Of a stretch of 64,000 nucleotides of DNA, positions 1-8,825 are shown piece by piece. Both the position numbers and the translations under genes were made by a program. Origin of the DNA: Verrucomicrobiota bacterium (GTDB lineage: Bacteria; Verrucomicrobiota; Verrucomicrobiia; Opitutales; Opitutaceae). Location: positions 124,001 through 188,000 of the forward strand of contig JACTNC010000050.1 of the NCBI GenBank assembly GCA_014584295.1, given 5' to 3'. How positions within the stretch are numbered: the stretch's first letter is position 1; each line of letters begins with the position of its first letter. A model generated the notes under the pieces. That model did no database searches. It had not been told where the DNA came from and saw only the letters and a list, made by a program, of their open reading frames with translations.

Positions 1-469
1 GGGTATCAAGCAGCCGCGTGCGGCCCGATCCCAGCGCCTCAGCATAGCGCCGAGTCTGAGTGGCGACCCCGGAAAGCCGCTGGAGAAAGTTCAGCACGGT
101 TCGTTCCGCTGAAAGCAGGATCCTCGGATCTCCTGCGAGCGTTGCCAGGACCTGCCTTGGCAAAACGACAGCACCATCCTTCACCCGTAATTGCACGGTG
201 GCACGTCCTCCGTACGCGGAAAGGATGAGAGGCACCAAGGGCAGGCCGCAGGCGATCATCTCCTGACGTGCCACAATATCCGCGGCCGCAGCGGGGGGAT
301 TTCCACCGATGCTCGCGGTCGACGCATCGCCCTGCCTTGAGGGAGGTTGACGCAACCCGAGTCCGTTCAGGTCCTCATCGCGGGCAATTTCAACGAGTCT
401 GCGCAGATAGGCCTTGTCGAGCTCTTCCCAGCTCAGGCGTCGGACCAAGTGCTCAATAACTGCAGGCAT
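1..469 (-). CDS. nadC: Nicotinate-nucleotide pyrophosphorylase (N-terminal part, cut by window edge)
   Basis: Quinolinate phosphoribosyltransferase converts quinolinate and PRPP to nicotinate mononucleotide in de novo NAD synthesis. The first 156 codons are present, beginning with ATG at 469 on the minus strand and reading MPAVIEHLVRR. The family signature RTVLNFLQRLSGVAT lies near residues 126-140, followed by TRRYAEALGSGRTRLLDT at the edge, as in NadC. The rest of the catalytic barrel lies outside the window. It is divergent from the small gene at 583. No clear Shine-Dalgarno precedes the ATG. The identity rests on this conserved motif and the N-terminal layout. Confidence 0.9.
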   Translation of the reverse strand, partial: MPAVIEHLVRRLSWEELDKAYLRRLVEIARDEDLNGLGLRQPPSRQGDASTASIGGNPPAAAADIVARQEMIACGLPLVPLILSAYGGRATVQLRVKDGAVVLPRQVLATLAGDPRILLSAERTVLNFLQRLSGVATQTRRYAEALGSGRTRLLDT

Positions 470-582
470 TCAGGAAGACCAATACCGCCGGCATGTTTTT
501 TCAAGCCACTCTCTCGCAAACGCACACCTGCATGCGCCGCTTGCGCACATCACCCAGGACTCTTTGCTTTTGCTCAGGTCCC

Positions 583-879
583 ATGAACAGCGAAGACTTG
601 AAGCGCATACCTACCATCGACCACCTGAGCCTGCCCCTCCAGGCGCTCTGGCATGATGCTGCAGGCAATTGGACGCGGGCACATGAACTGTGCCAATCTG
701 CGGGAAGCCGCGAGGGTGACTGGGTTCACGCCTACCTGCACCGGAAGGAAGGCGACATCTCCAATGCCCGTTATTGGTATTCCCGGTCCGGCCGCCCGTC
801 CCCATTGCCCGACACATCTTTGTCTGAAGAATGGGCTGCCATCGCGGAGACCTTGCTTGAGGCCGACCAGGCTGAATGA
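583..879 (+). CDS. Small conserved protein with TPR-like AYLHRKEGD motif
   Basis: A 98-residue soluble protein with no signal peptide or membrane segment. The central part (WVHAYLHRKEGDISNARYWY, about residues 49-68) resembles a short conserved family of unknown function found in several phyla, in which one helix-turn-helix repeat looks like a degenerate tetratricopeptide unit. The ATG at 583 is preferred over an in-frame upstream ATG at 493 because the conserved part starts shortly after it and because 493 lies close to the divergent nadC start. The function is unknown. Confidence in it being coding comes from the recognisable motif and good codon structure. Confidence 0.65.
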   Translation: MNSEDLKRIPTIDHLSLPLQALWHDAAGNWTRAHELCQSAGSREGDWVHAYLHRKEGDISNARYWYSRSGRPSPLPDTSLSEEWAAIAETLLEADQAE

Positions 880-1262
880 GTTGAAGCAAGAGTGGCCATC
901 GCCGGGAACATACATTTCATGCGCAGTACGAACAGCGGGCAATGGCGGACATTGACGGCCCAACTACCCGCGGGCAGGGTGGTGGTGTGAGCGACTCGAC
1001 GCGTACCTTCCCATCAGCGCCCTTATTGCGCTGGTTGTCGACCCATACAGGGTTTCCCGCGCGAAGGCTTCCGCCGTCAACGGAGGTACTGATTTTCCTT
1101 GCGTATGCGGCAGCCGGCGAATCCGCGCGACTCGATTCAACTCCTTCAAGTTTTGGCTTCCAGCGTCGCGAGGGAAACAAGGAAGCGGCCATGCGTGCGC
1201 ACGCGTTGCGCCGTTCACGTGTGCATTTCAAATGTGACAATAGCGCAAAGGTGTGACGCACG
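880..1262. other. Intergenic region without a recognisable gene
   Basis: About 380 bases between the small conserved gene and the M32 carboxypeptidase. Open frames exist on both strands but none resembles a known family. I looked for tmRNA, RNase P RNA, SRP RNA and tRNA hallmarks and found none. The last 40 bases are less G+C-rich and probably carry the promoter of the carboxypeptidase gene; AAAGGTG about 13 bases before its ATG is a possible ribosome-binding site. Confidence 0.5.
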
Positions 1263-2780
1263 ATGTCTTCCTCGCCATATCCGAAACTGATCGAGAAACT
1301 CAAACGCAGCCATCTGTTGGGGACGGTCTCTGGTCTGCTTGGCTGGGATGAACAGGTCAATCTCCCGACCGACAGCTCGGACCAGCGTGCAGAGCAAATG
1401 GCTCTGCTGGCTGAACTCGGGCATTCGGCCGCTGCAGACCCCGAAATCGGAGCCCTGCTTCAGGAGCTCGAAAGCAGCCGGGCCGTGCTTGACGGGGATC
1501 AGCAAACGGTCGTCCGTCATGCGAGACGTGACTACGATCGCGTTACGCGACTTCCCGCAACCTTTGTTTCGGAGCGCGCACGTCTGAACAGCAATGCCTA
1601 CCACGCCTGGGCGCGGGCTCGAGCCGAGAATGATTTCCCAGCGTTTGCGCCATTTCTGGAAAAGCACCTCGAGATGGCACGTCGTGAGGCAGAGTACCTG
1701 GGGTGGGGCGACCGACCGTACGACTACGCCCTGGACAAACATGATCCGGGGACGACCTGCGATGTCATTACCACGCTGTTTTCAGAATTGAAGGCAGGAT
1801 TGATTCCCCTGGTCGCGGAGATTCTGTCGTCCCCCCACAAGTCTCCAAGCGGTCTCTTTCGCGGGTTTCCGATCGAGGAGCAAAGACGCTTTCTTCGGGA
1901 GGTCACCGAACGCCTGGGCTTCAACTACCGCCGCGGGCGTTTGGACGTATCGCTTCATCCCTTCTGCGAAGGGGCCGGGGCCGATGTTCGAATGACAACG
2001 CGTTTCAATGAGGATGAACCACTGGATGCGCTTTTCAGTTCGATTCATGAAACGGGACACGGGCTCTATGAGCAGGGCCTGCCGCTGTCGGACCAGGGCA
2101 CCCCTCTTGGGCAGGCAATCGGGATGGCCGTGCATGAGTCGCAGAGTCGTCTGTGGGAGAATCAGGTTTCCCGCAGCCGTGCCTTCTGGACATTTTTTGA
2201 GCCTCGCTTTCGAGCCCATTTTCCAACGCAGACCCAGTCGCTCTCCAGCGACCAGTTGTATCGGGCGATCAACGCGGTCGAGCCCACCCTGATTCGCGTC
2301 GACGCGGACGAAGTTACCTACAACCTTCACATCCTGCTGCGATTTGAAATTGAGCAGAGCCTTTTTCGCGGCGATGTGACAGTCAGAGACCTGCCGTTCG
2401 CCTGGAACGAGCGCTCTGCCAGAATCCTCGGAATGTCGCCTCCCACCGACTCGAAAGGCGTGCTGCAGGATGTCCACTGGAGCGGCGGCATGTTTGGATA
2501 TTTCCCCAGTTACTGCCTTGGGAACATGATCGCAGCGCAACTGTGGTACAAGGCCAATGCCGACCTGCCCGGACTAGAGGCGGACTTCGCCTCAGGAAAC
2601 TTTGGCCGCCTGCTGGGATGGCTGCGCCGCGCCATCCATTCGCAAGGTCGCCGCTTCGACACCCTCGGCATCGTAAGGCATGTGACCGGCGAAGATCTCT
2701 CGCCCCGCTATTTGTTGCGGTACCTGCGCGAACGATATTCCCCGCTGTACCTCATGGGGGATAGGAAAAATGAAGTGTGA
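1263..2780 (+). CDS. M32-family metallocarboxypeptidase (carboxypeptidase Taq type)
   Basis: A 505-residue cytoplasmic metallopeptidase that removes C-terminal amino acids from peptides, with broad specificity. The M32 zinc motif HETGH is at residues 262-266 (SIHETGHGLYEQG), and the downstream NAVEPTLIRVDADEVTYNLH block is the other family hallmark, supplying the third metal ligand region. Length is typical of the family (about 500). Start ATG at 1263. It is a single gene, with a repeat-containing spacer following it before tatD. Identification is firm; the natural substrates are unknown. Confidence 0.95.
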   Translation: MSSSPYPKLIEKLKRSHLLGTVSGLLGWDEQVNLPTDSSDQRAEQMALLAELGHSAAADPEIGALLQELESSRAVLDGDQQTVVRHARRDYDRVTRLPATFVSERARLNSNAYHAWARARAENDFPAFAPFLEKHLEMARREAEYLGWGDRPYDYALDKHDPGTTCDVITTLFSELKAGLIPLVAEILSSPHKSPSGLFRGFPIEEQRRFLREVTERLGFNYRRGRLDVSLHPFCEGAGADVRMTTRFNEDEPLDALFSSIHETGHGLYEQGLPLSDQGTPLGQAIGMAVHESQSRLWENQVSRSRAFWTFFEPRFRAHFPTQTQSLSSDQLYRAINAVEPTLIRVDADEVTYNLHILLRFEIEQSLFRGDVTVRDLPFAWNERSARILGMSPPTDSKGVLQDVHWSGGMFGYFPSYCLGNMIAAQLWYKANADLPGLEADFASGNFGRLLGWLRRAIHSQGRRFDTLGIVRHVTGEDLSPRYLLRYLRERYSPLYLMGDRKNEV

Positions 2781-2795
2781 AACGTTGAAGGGCGG

Positions 2796-2950
2796 AGGCA
2801 GAAGGCAGAGGTCGGAGATCGGAGGTCAGAAATGAGCCCTCGACCTGGAAACTCCGATATTGAGCCTCCTATCATGCTTCACCCGAGCGGACGGCCCCGA
2901 CCTCTGTCCGCTGAAATCCGACTTGTGACCACTGATTTCTCGTTTCTGCC
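2796..2950. repeat. Degenerate purine-rich repeats arranged as an inverted pair
   Basis: Between the M32 gene and tatD, the left side (2796-2834) is a run of imperfect 7-9 base units of the form GGCAGA / GAGGTCGGA / GATCGGA / GAGGTCAGAAAT. The right side (2896-2950) is the reverse complement of the same kind of units. CAGAGGTCGG at 2806-2815 is perfectly complementary to CCGACCTCTG at 2897-2906, and GGCAGAA at the left end matches TTCTGCC at 2944-2950 in reverse complement. The spacer could therefore fold into a long imperfect stem. No coding frame fits. Confidence 0.6.
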
Positions 2951-2959
2951 TTACGCCAC

Positions 2960-3760
2960 ATGGGACTGACAGACACTCACGCCCACCTGGAGTCGTTCAC
3001 CCGCCGCGGTGAACTTCCTGCTACTCTTGGCCGCGCGCGCGAAGCGGGCCTTGAGCGAATCATCACGATCGGAACCTCCACGGATGACTGGGAGCTTTAC
3101 CGAACCCTGGCTGAGTCCACACGCGACTTTGTTGCCTACACCGTGGGGCTGCATCCGTGTTCGGTCGAGGAAGATTGGCCGGAGCAGGTGGCGCAGATTG
3201 AAACATTCTGGGCCGACGGCAGCCGGCCGCGTCCCGTGGCCCTCGGTGAGACCGGACTTGATCGGTTTCACCTGCCGAAGGATTCAGTGGCTGCGGATCG
3301 CATTTTTTCCAATCAACGCGCGGCTTTTGCCGAGTGCCTCAGGCTGGCGAGGGCTCTTTCGACTCCAGTCGTCGTGCACTCACGCGGTGCCTTCAAGGAA
3401 TGTGTCGAGATGATTGATGCCAGTGGTGTGGATTGGACAAGGGTGGTCTTTCATTGCTTCGTTGAAGGGCCTGAGGAAATTGAGTCCCTGATTGAGCGCG
3501 GAGGGCGTGGTTCCTTCACAGGAGTGCTGACCTACAAGAACGCAGAAAACGTCCGGGCTGCGCTTAAGCGACAGGGTCGTGACAAACTGATGCTAGAAAC
3601 AGACGCCCCGTATCTTGCACCCGTTCCCCATCGCGGAAAGCCCAACGAACCCGCCCACCTCATCCACACCGCTGGAATGGCAGCCGACGTTTTGGGATTG
3701 TCCCTTGACGAACTCGCGCGGCAAACGACCCAAAACGCAAAGGATTTCTTTGGAAGTTAG
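2960..3760 (+). CDS. tatD: TatD-family metal-dependent hydrolase/DNase
   Basis: A 266-residue TIM-barrel hydrolase of the TatD family, which includes Mg-dependent 3'-5' exonucleases and D-aminoacyl-tRNA deacylase-like members. The N-terminal DTHAHLESF metal motif, VGLHPCSVEE, ALGETGLD (with the metal-binding Glu), PVVVHSRGA, FHCFVEG and LETDAPYLAP are all present in family order. Length is normal. ATG at 2960 is preceded by CCTTACGCCAC with no Shine-Dalgarno. Convergent with the HPr gene. The exact substrate (DNA, RNA or D-aminoacyl-tRNA) cannot be read from the sequence. Confidence 0.92.
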   Translation: MGLTDTHAHLESFTRRGELPATLGRAREAGLERIITIGTSTDDWELYRTLAESTRDFVAYTVGLHPCSVEEDWPEQVAQIETFWADGSRPRPVALGETGLDRFHLPKDSVAADRIFSNQRAAFAECLRLARALSTPVVVHSRGAFKECVEMIDASGVDWTRVVFHCFVEGPEEIESLIERGGRGSFTGVLTYKNAENVRAALKRQGRDKLMLETDAPYLAPVPHRGKPNEPAHLIHTAGMAADVLGLSLDELARQTTQNAKDFFGS

Positions 3761-3877
3761 ACCCTCATCAACATCCGCGTTCTCAAAAATCTGCAGACAA
3801 ACCGCGCACCGCAGCTACGGTAGCGAGATTGAATGGTAGGGAGGGTCAAATTACACGCCCTGTACCACCCTAACGCG

Positions 3878-4177
3878 TCAAGCCTCGTCGAACTTTCGAT
3901 TAAAAAGTGAGTCCAGCTCGGCCAGCATTTGGGAAGCATCATCCCCAGTGACGATAAACTTCACTTTGGACCCCTTGCCGGCGGCCAGCATCATCAAGCC
4001 CATGATGCTCTTGCCATTGACCTGCTCTTCGTCCTTTTCGACAAAGACGTCGGCCTTGAACTTGTTTGTGACCCGGACGATCATGGCCGCAGGACGTGCA
4101 TGAATGCCCATCTTGTTCTGCACAACCAGCTCCTTTGTGATTGGATGAACGGGTGCTGACGGGTCGATTTTGTCCAT
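3878..4177 (-). CDS. ptsH: HPr-family phosphocarrier protein
   Basis: A 99-residue HPr that takes phosphate from enzyme I of the phosphotransferase system. The active-site histidine is H26 in GIHARPA, and the regulatory serine equivalent of Ser46 is S57 in NGKSIMGLM, so HPr kinase control is possible. A 14-residue N-terminal extension precedes the usual HPr start. ATG at 4177 is preceded by AGGGG with good spacing, one of the clearer ribosome-binding sites in the window; an in-frame start at 4225 looks less likely. No enzyme I or PTS permease is nearby, so it may act in a regulatory PTS (inference). Confidence 0.9.
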   Translation of the reverse strand: MDKIDPSAPVHPITKELVVQNKMGIHARPAAMIVRVTNKFKADVFVEKDEEQVNGKSIMGLMMLAAGKGSKVKFIVTGDDASQMLAELDSLFNRKFDEA

Positions 4178-4249
4178 GCGTGTACCCCTGCAAACCTTGA
4201 GACAAGCGCCCGGCTTGCAACCCAAAATCTCCCGGCCACGATTCGAGAC

Positions 4250-5008
4250 ATGTCTGGCCTAGCGATCATTGTCCCCTGCCGTCTCGAATCGACGCGATTT
4301 CCCCGCAAGCTTCTTCATCCGATTCGTGGCAAGGCGCTCCTGCAGTGGGTGGCAGAACGGCTTGCGGCCGTGGCGCCCGAATTTCCGCTCCATTTCGCCA
4401 TTGATGACCCCTTGCTCGCCGCGCCCCTCAAGGAAGGCGGTTTTTCAACGATCATGACAAGCGCCTCGCATGCCAGCGGCACGGACCGCATCGCCGAGGC
4501 AAATCGAAAGATCGGCGCACGTTTTGTCGTCAATGTTCAGGCCGATGAGCCACTTGTGGCCCGCAAGCACATCCTTGCCTTGGCAGAGGCCATTCAAGCC
4601 GATGCTCCGATGGCGACTCTTGCCACCCGCTTTACGAATGCCGCAGATTTCCGAAATCCCAATCAGGTAAAGGTCGTTCTTTCCGAGACTTCCAGGCGCG
4701 CCCTGTATTTCTCGCGCTCATGCATCCCGTTTGCCCGGGATCGCGCGGGCAGTGTGGATGATGAGTGGATTGGAGTGAATGCCTGTTATCGTCACTTGGG
4801 CATGTATGCCTACCAAGGCGACCTCTTGGAGCAATTTGCTTCCCTCCCGCAAGGTAAACTGGAGCAAATTGAGAAATTGGAACAACTTCGTGTACTTGAG
4901 AATGGATTCCCCATTGCCTGCGAATTGACCGAGGATCCGACCATTGGTGTCGATGTTCCCGATGACGCCTACCGATTTGAGCAGTGGTTGGAACGTAATA
5001 ACCAGTAG
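4250..5008 (+). CDS. kdsB: 3-deoxy-manno-octulosonate cytidylyltransferase
   Basis: CMP-KDO synthetase activates KDO with CTP for attachment to lipid A, so the cell makes LPS. The 252-residue protein starts with the nucleotidyltransferase signature AIIVPCRLESTRFPRKLL. It also has ASGTDRIAEA, NVQADEPLV, YFSRSCIPF, HLGMYAYQGDLLEQF and the closing GVDVPDD block typical of KdsB. Length matches the family. It is divergent from ptsH with about 70 bases between the starts, and is followed by the receiver-domain gene about 110 bases downstream. Confidence 0.95.
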   Translation: MSGLAIIVPCRLESTRFPRKLLHPIRGKALLQWVAERLAAVAPEFPLHFAIDDPLLAAPLKEGGFSTIMTSASHASGTDRIAEANRKIGARFVVNVQADEPLVARKHILALAEAIQADAPMATLATRFTNAADFRNPNQVKVVLSETSRRALYFSRSCIPFARDRAGSVDDEWIGVNACYRHLGMYAYQGDLLEQFASLPQGKLEQIEKLEQLRVLENGFPIACELTEDPTIGVDVPDDAYRFEQWLERNNQ

Positions 5009-5117
5009 GTTGCAGCAGCAGGTCTATTTGCTGCGGGAACCTTGATCGATTCTTTTCAGGCAGCCCCCTGCGGTGCCGATGGTTAGGGAGATTCGCGCCT
5101 CTAAACCTATCATCACC

Positions 5118-5570
5118 ATGACCATTGATGCTCCCGTTCTGCCCCAAGTCACCAAGCTGTGGAAAAAGTCCGTTCGTGAAGAGAAGCTACGGAAGGGAGT
5201 TCTGATCGTCGATGACGAGCCCGCCTTCTGCGATATGATCGCTGAGGTTATCTCGGCGATCGGATACAGGACGTGGAAGGTCCATTCGGCCGAAGCGGCG
5301 ATGGATGCATGGGCCAAGGATGGCGGAGAAATCGGACTCGCCTTGGTCGATGTCGTAATGCCCGCGGTGGATGGACTCACGTTGATCGCCGAATTGCGCC
5401 GCCGGGATCCGAGGATCCAGATGGTGCTTGCGAGCGGACGCCTCGACGAGGACACGCGCTGGCTCGCAAGCGAAAGCGGATGCCTCTTCGTTTCGAAACC
5501 CTTCGAAGTCTCCGAGCTCACCGAGTTGATCGAGGAACTCCTCGGATCACTTTCGTCCTCGACGGACTGA
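5118..5570 (+). CDS. Stand-alone response-regulator receiver domain protein
   Basis: A receiver domain of about 120 residues with an N-terminal lead of about 30 residues and no output domain. Acidic pocket VLIVDDE, phospho-acceptor Asp in LALVDVVMP, the switch Ser in VLASGR and the conserved Lys in SKPFE are all present, so it should be phosphorylated by a histidine kinase not present in this window. I use ATG at 5118 (150 residues); ATG 5079 or GTG 5073 in the same frame are alternatives. It ends 18 bases before the large membrane protein, so the two are probably cotranscribed, and it may act on that protein by contact (inference). Confidence 0.85.
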   Translation: MTIDAPVLPQVTKLWKKSVREEKLRKGVLIVDDEPAFCDMIAEVISAIGYRTWKVHSAEAAMDAWAKDGGEIGLALVDVVMPAVDGLTLIAELRRRDPRIQMVLASGRLDEDTRWLASESGCLFVSKPFEVSELTELIEELLGSLSSSTD

Positions 5571-5588
5571 TTCACCGCGCCTGGCTCC

Positions 5589-7538
5589 ATGGACGAGAAC
5601 TTTCTTCTCACACTCGAAGTCCTGAAGTACAGTCCTGAGGTCAGGACGGGTGTATCGGATCGTGGTGTTGTAGCGCTCAAGAATACATCGAGCGGCACGT
5701 ACCTGTGCGTGAATGAAGCCCAACGCGTCACGCTGGAGGCGTTTAGAACTCCGCAGACGGTTCCACAAATGCTCGGGCGCGCCATACTCACACGCACCTG
5801 TCTCGAACTGGGGGAGTTTTATGAATTGATCCTGAAGGCTCACCGCGCGGGCATCCTCATCAGCGACAGCAAGCCGACGTTTATGCCGGCGCCCAAGCCA
5901 TCTGCGCGATGGCCAAAGTTGCCATGGCAGGTTGCAATCATTGTTTCGGCAATATCCGGCATCAGTTTCCTCGCATCGATCGTCGTCACACCTCTGACCC
6001 TGCCTGCCGGGATTTCTGATCTGCTCATCGGCTGGGCAGTCTGGGGGGCTGCGTTGTCGCTGGGATACCTTCTTGGAGCATCGGTCCTGCATCATGCGGG
6101 AGGCAGGTTCCCTCCACCGCGAGGAAAAGTTTTCCGACCTGTTCCCCATGTTTATGTGGAGTTGATGGATTCCATCCTTCAGCCGCAACGCGTTCGTTCA
6201 GGGATCGAGCTGATTTGTGTTGCGCCACTGGTTGCCACGGCGGCGGCTGCGTGTGCGTATCAGCAGACTTGGGCGGCCCTGCCCATGGCTGGAGCCATAG
6301 TCGCGCTAAATCCATGGTATGGTCCCATGGCGCGCTGGCGGCGCCTCTTGTCGAGCCATCTCCGCATCGACACCGATCGCGATTTTCTATTTTCCAGCAA
6401 CCTCCAGCCGAAAAGGATGATCCGGTCATTCCGTCGACATCTCGATGGCAACGCCTTGATCGCGCTTCTGGCTATGAGCCTGGTCTGGCTCGCGATTACG
6501 ACCCATGTCATCTACCAGGCGCTGGACGTGCGTGCCCTGGAGCTCCTTGCCAATTCCTGGTACTGGGAGCGTATGGGTATCATCTCCGGCGGGCTGGTCG
6601 GACTCTTTGTCCTGGGCATTCTTGGCTGGGTCCTTTCCACAATCACCAAGCGCCGGGGTGCGCGGTTGATCAACGATGTCCGTCATCAATCGCGACGCTG
6701 GAAGGTACTGCCTTCAGGACGACTCGCACAGGCGGAGACGCTGAAGGCGATGTCAAGGAGCCCGCTCTTCCGCACTTTGCCCATGCAGAAGCAACTTGAG
6801 ATCACCCGAAAGTTTGTACTCAAGCGCTACAATCCCTGGCGGATACTGTCCGCCCCGAACGAAGAGAAGGAAATCGGCCTGATCGTGAGGGGGAGCGCAG
6901 CCGCTACCCGCCGAAATGCAGCGGGGCGCGCCGGCAGGGTACAGCCTCTTTCAGAGGGAGATATCTTCGGAGCCCACAGCCTGGTTGATCCGGATGGTTT
7001 GCCTGTGGAGGTAAGGAGCCGCACGCCCGTGCTTGCGCTGACACTCCCCGCCAAGGTCTTTCAGGACCGCATCGTCCAGAATCTGGGAGTTCTTCGGGTC
7101 CATTCACTCGCGCATATCTGCTCGTTTCTTCGATCATTGCCCTTGTGCGCCGGCTGGCAGCTTGCATCCGTCATCCGCCTAAGCGACATCGCTCGAATGC
7201 GTAGATATGAGAAAGGGGAGCGCATTGTGCAGTACGCAGAGGATCCACGGATCTTTCACATCATCTGGGAAGGTCGGGTGCAGCGAGTATCCCATGGGCA
7301 GGTCATCGAGCAGTTTGACGAGGGAGACGCGTTTGGTGATACGGAGCTTCTGCAGAACAGTGCGGCCGGTGCTGATGCCATTGCCGTCGAAGAGACGCGC
7401 TGCCTTTGCGTGACACGCGTGGACTTCATACGCTTCGTCACTCACAACCATCGCGTAGCACTCTCGTTTGAGTCCCGTTCAAGTCGGCGGTTGGGCAGGC
7501 CTGTGTTTCCGCTGCAGGCGTCGTTCGATATTCAATAG
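5589..7538 (+). CDS. Membrane protein with PqqD-like N-terminus, degenerate M50-like core and two cNMP-binding-like domains
   Basis: 649 residues. Residues 1-95 resemble a PqqD-like winged-helix peptide-binding region. Residues 112-355 hold about six membrane segments. Within them, LHHAGGR at 167-173 sits where M50 site-2 proteases carry HExxH, and NPWYGPM at 241-247 sits where they carry NPxxxxDG; neither keeps the full catalytic set. Residues about 395-500 and 515-620 look like two cyclic-nucleotide-binding folds; the second has EGDAFGDTELL but lacks the phosphate-binding Arg afterwards (NSAAGADA). It is probably a sensor or scaffold and not an active protease (inference). Cotranscribed with the preceding receiver gene. 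Confidence 0.7.
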   Translation: MDENFLLTLEVLKYSPEVRTGVSDRGVVALKNTSSGTYLCVNEAQRVTLEAFRTPQTVPQMLGRAILTRTCLELGEFYELILKAHRAGILISDSKPTFMPAPKPSARWPKLPWQVAIIVSAISGISFLASIVVTPLTLPAGISDLLIGWAVWGAALSLGYLLGASVLHHAGGRFPPPRGKVFRPVPHVYVELMDSILQPQRVRSGIELICVAPLVATAAAACAYQQTWAALPMAGAIVALNPWYGPMARWRRLLSSHLRIDTDRDFLFSSNLQPKRMIRSFRRHLDGNALIALLAMSLVWLAITTHVIYQALDVRALELLANSWYWERMGIISGGLVGLFVLGILGWVLSTITKRRGARLINDVRHQSRRWKVLPSGRLAQAETLKAMSRSPLFRTLPMQKQLEITRKFVLKRYNPWRILSAPNEEKEIGLIVRGSAAATRRNAAGRAGRVQPLSEGDIFGAHSLVDPDGLPVEVRSRTPVLALTLPAKVFQDRIVQNLGVLRVHSLAHICSFLRSLPLCAGWQLASVIRLSDIARMRRYEKGERIVQYAEDPRIFHIIWEGRVQRVSHGQVIEQFDEGDAFGDTELLQNSAAGADAIAVEETRCLCVTRVDFIRFVTHNHRVALSFESRSSRRLGRPVFPLQASFDIQ

Positions 7539-7561
7539 CCTCAAAAGAGGCGGCAGTACCG

Positions 7562-8785
7562 CTATCGCGCGTGGATGCGGGGAAGCTTGGGCAGAAAAAC
7601 CGTGAGCAGGCCGAGCAGAGGAAGAAACGCGCAGGCGCGGAATACGAACTGAATGCTCGTATGATCTGCCAGGCTGCCGAGGAGCGCTGACCCGATGCCG
7701 GCCATGCCAAAGGCGAGACCAAAGAACAGGCCGGAAATGAGCCCCACCTTTCCGGGAACCAGTTCCTGAGCATAGACAATGATCGCCGAGAAGGCCGATG
7801 CAAGAACCAGGCCGATCAGCATGCTGAGCAGGACCGTGGCATGCAGACCCACATGCGGGAGCAGAAGCGTGAATGGAGCGACTCCGAGAATCGAAATCCA
7901 AATGACTATCTTGCGACCGATCCGATCGCCCACTGGGCCGCCGATGATTGTCCCGGCAGCCACTGCAAACAGAAATAGAAAAAGCAGGAGCTGTGCACTC
8001 GATGGCTGCACATGAAACTTGTCGATGAGATAGAACGTAAAGTAACTCGTGAGACTCGTGAGATAAATGTACTTTGAGAATATGAGACAGATCAGCACGA
8101 GCAAGGCACGCAACGTGACGCCGCGACTAAAGGGCATCGATGCCGGGGACACACGTCGAACACCTGGTGAATGCAAGGATTGAAGGTGAGCCCTGTACCA
8201 GCCTCCCACACGAACAAGAATCACGATCGCAATGACCGCAAGCGGCGCAAACCAGAGCGTATGTGTCTGTCCTCCTGACATCACGAGCACCGCGGCAAGG
8301 AGAGGACCGAGGGAACTGCCCAGGTTGCCGCCGACCTGGAATACGGATTGTGCCAGTCCATGACGTCCCCCCGATGCAAGTCGGGCAAGGCGCGATGCCT
8401 CTGGGTGAAAAACCGCGGATCCGAACCCGATGAGGACCGAACTGACGAGCACAAACGCATAATTCGGGGCACTGGAGAGGCATACGATTCCGAGAAGCGT
8501 TATGGCCATGCCAATGCCCAAGGAAAACGGCAGCGGCCTGCGATCCGTCAGGGTCCCGACCAGCGGTTGCAGGAGTGAAGCGGTGCCCTGAAAGGCAAGC
8601 GTAATGAGCCCGACCTGCGTGAAGCTCAGCGAAAAAGCATGCTTCAGCATGGGATAGATCGCGGGCAGCATGCCCTGGATCGTGTCGTTCAGGAGGTGTG
8701 AAACGCTGAGCGCCGCAAGGATGCCAGTCGCGGTGGAGTCCGCGGAAACGGTGCCGACTGCAGGCGCAAGAGTGACTCTGGACAT
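7562..8785 (-). CDS. MFS exporter, fosmidomycin-resistance (Fsr) type
   Basis: A 407-residue major facilitator with 12 predicted membrane helices. SVSHLLNDTIQGMLPAIYP near the N-terminus, GTLTDRRP after helix 2, GFGSAVFHPEASRLA and QVGGNLGSSLGPLLAA are characteristic of the Fsr subfamily of drug/proton antiporters. The second half repeats the loop as VGDRIGRKI. ATG at 8785 is chosen because GAAGAG lies five bases upstream and because the longer form would overlap the upstream gene. It is the last of three minus-strand transporter genes. The substrate is unknown. Confidence 0.88.
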   Translation of the reverse strand: MSRVTLAPAVGTVSADSTATGILAALSVSHLLNDTIQGMLPAIYPMLKHAFSLSFTQVGLITLAFQGTASLLQPLVGTLTDRRPLPFSLGIGMAITLLGIVCLSSAPNYAFVLVSSVLIGFGSAVFHPEASRLARLASGGRHGLAQSVFQVGGNLGSSLGPLLAAVLVMSGGQTHTLWFAPLAVIAIVILVRVGGWYRAHLQSLHSPGVRRVSPASMPFSRGVTLRALLVLICLIFSKYIYLTSLTSYFTFYLIDKFHVQPSSAQLLLFLFLFAVAAGTIIGGPVGDRIGRKIVIWISILGVAPFTLLLPHVGLHATVLLSMLIGLVLASAFSAIIVYAQELVPGKVGLISGLFFGLAFGMAGIGSALLGSLADHTSIQFVFRACAFLPLLGLLTVFLPKLPRIHAR

Positions 8786-8825
8786 ATTCTCTTCGATAGA
8801 GGAAATTGCCTGTCCCGCAAATGCT

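Noticed and set aside
942..1256. 104-codon open frame in the spacer before the M32 gene
   Set aside because: Translation is low in typical protein features and no ribosome-binding site or similarity is apparent.
1080..1262. Possible tmRNA or SRP RNA (a GATTCAACTC-like T-arm and a GGAAACAAGGAAGCGGCC stretch)
   Set aside because: No acceptor stem, CCA end, tag-peptide frame or GGTCCGGAAGGAAGCAGC motif; the matches are short and scattered.
3835..3880. Stem formed by TAGGGAGGGT and ACCACCCTA after tatD
   Set aside because: The arms pair imperfectly, the loop is long and there is no T-run on either strand, so I do not call a terminator.
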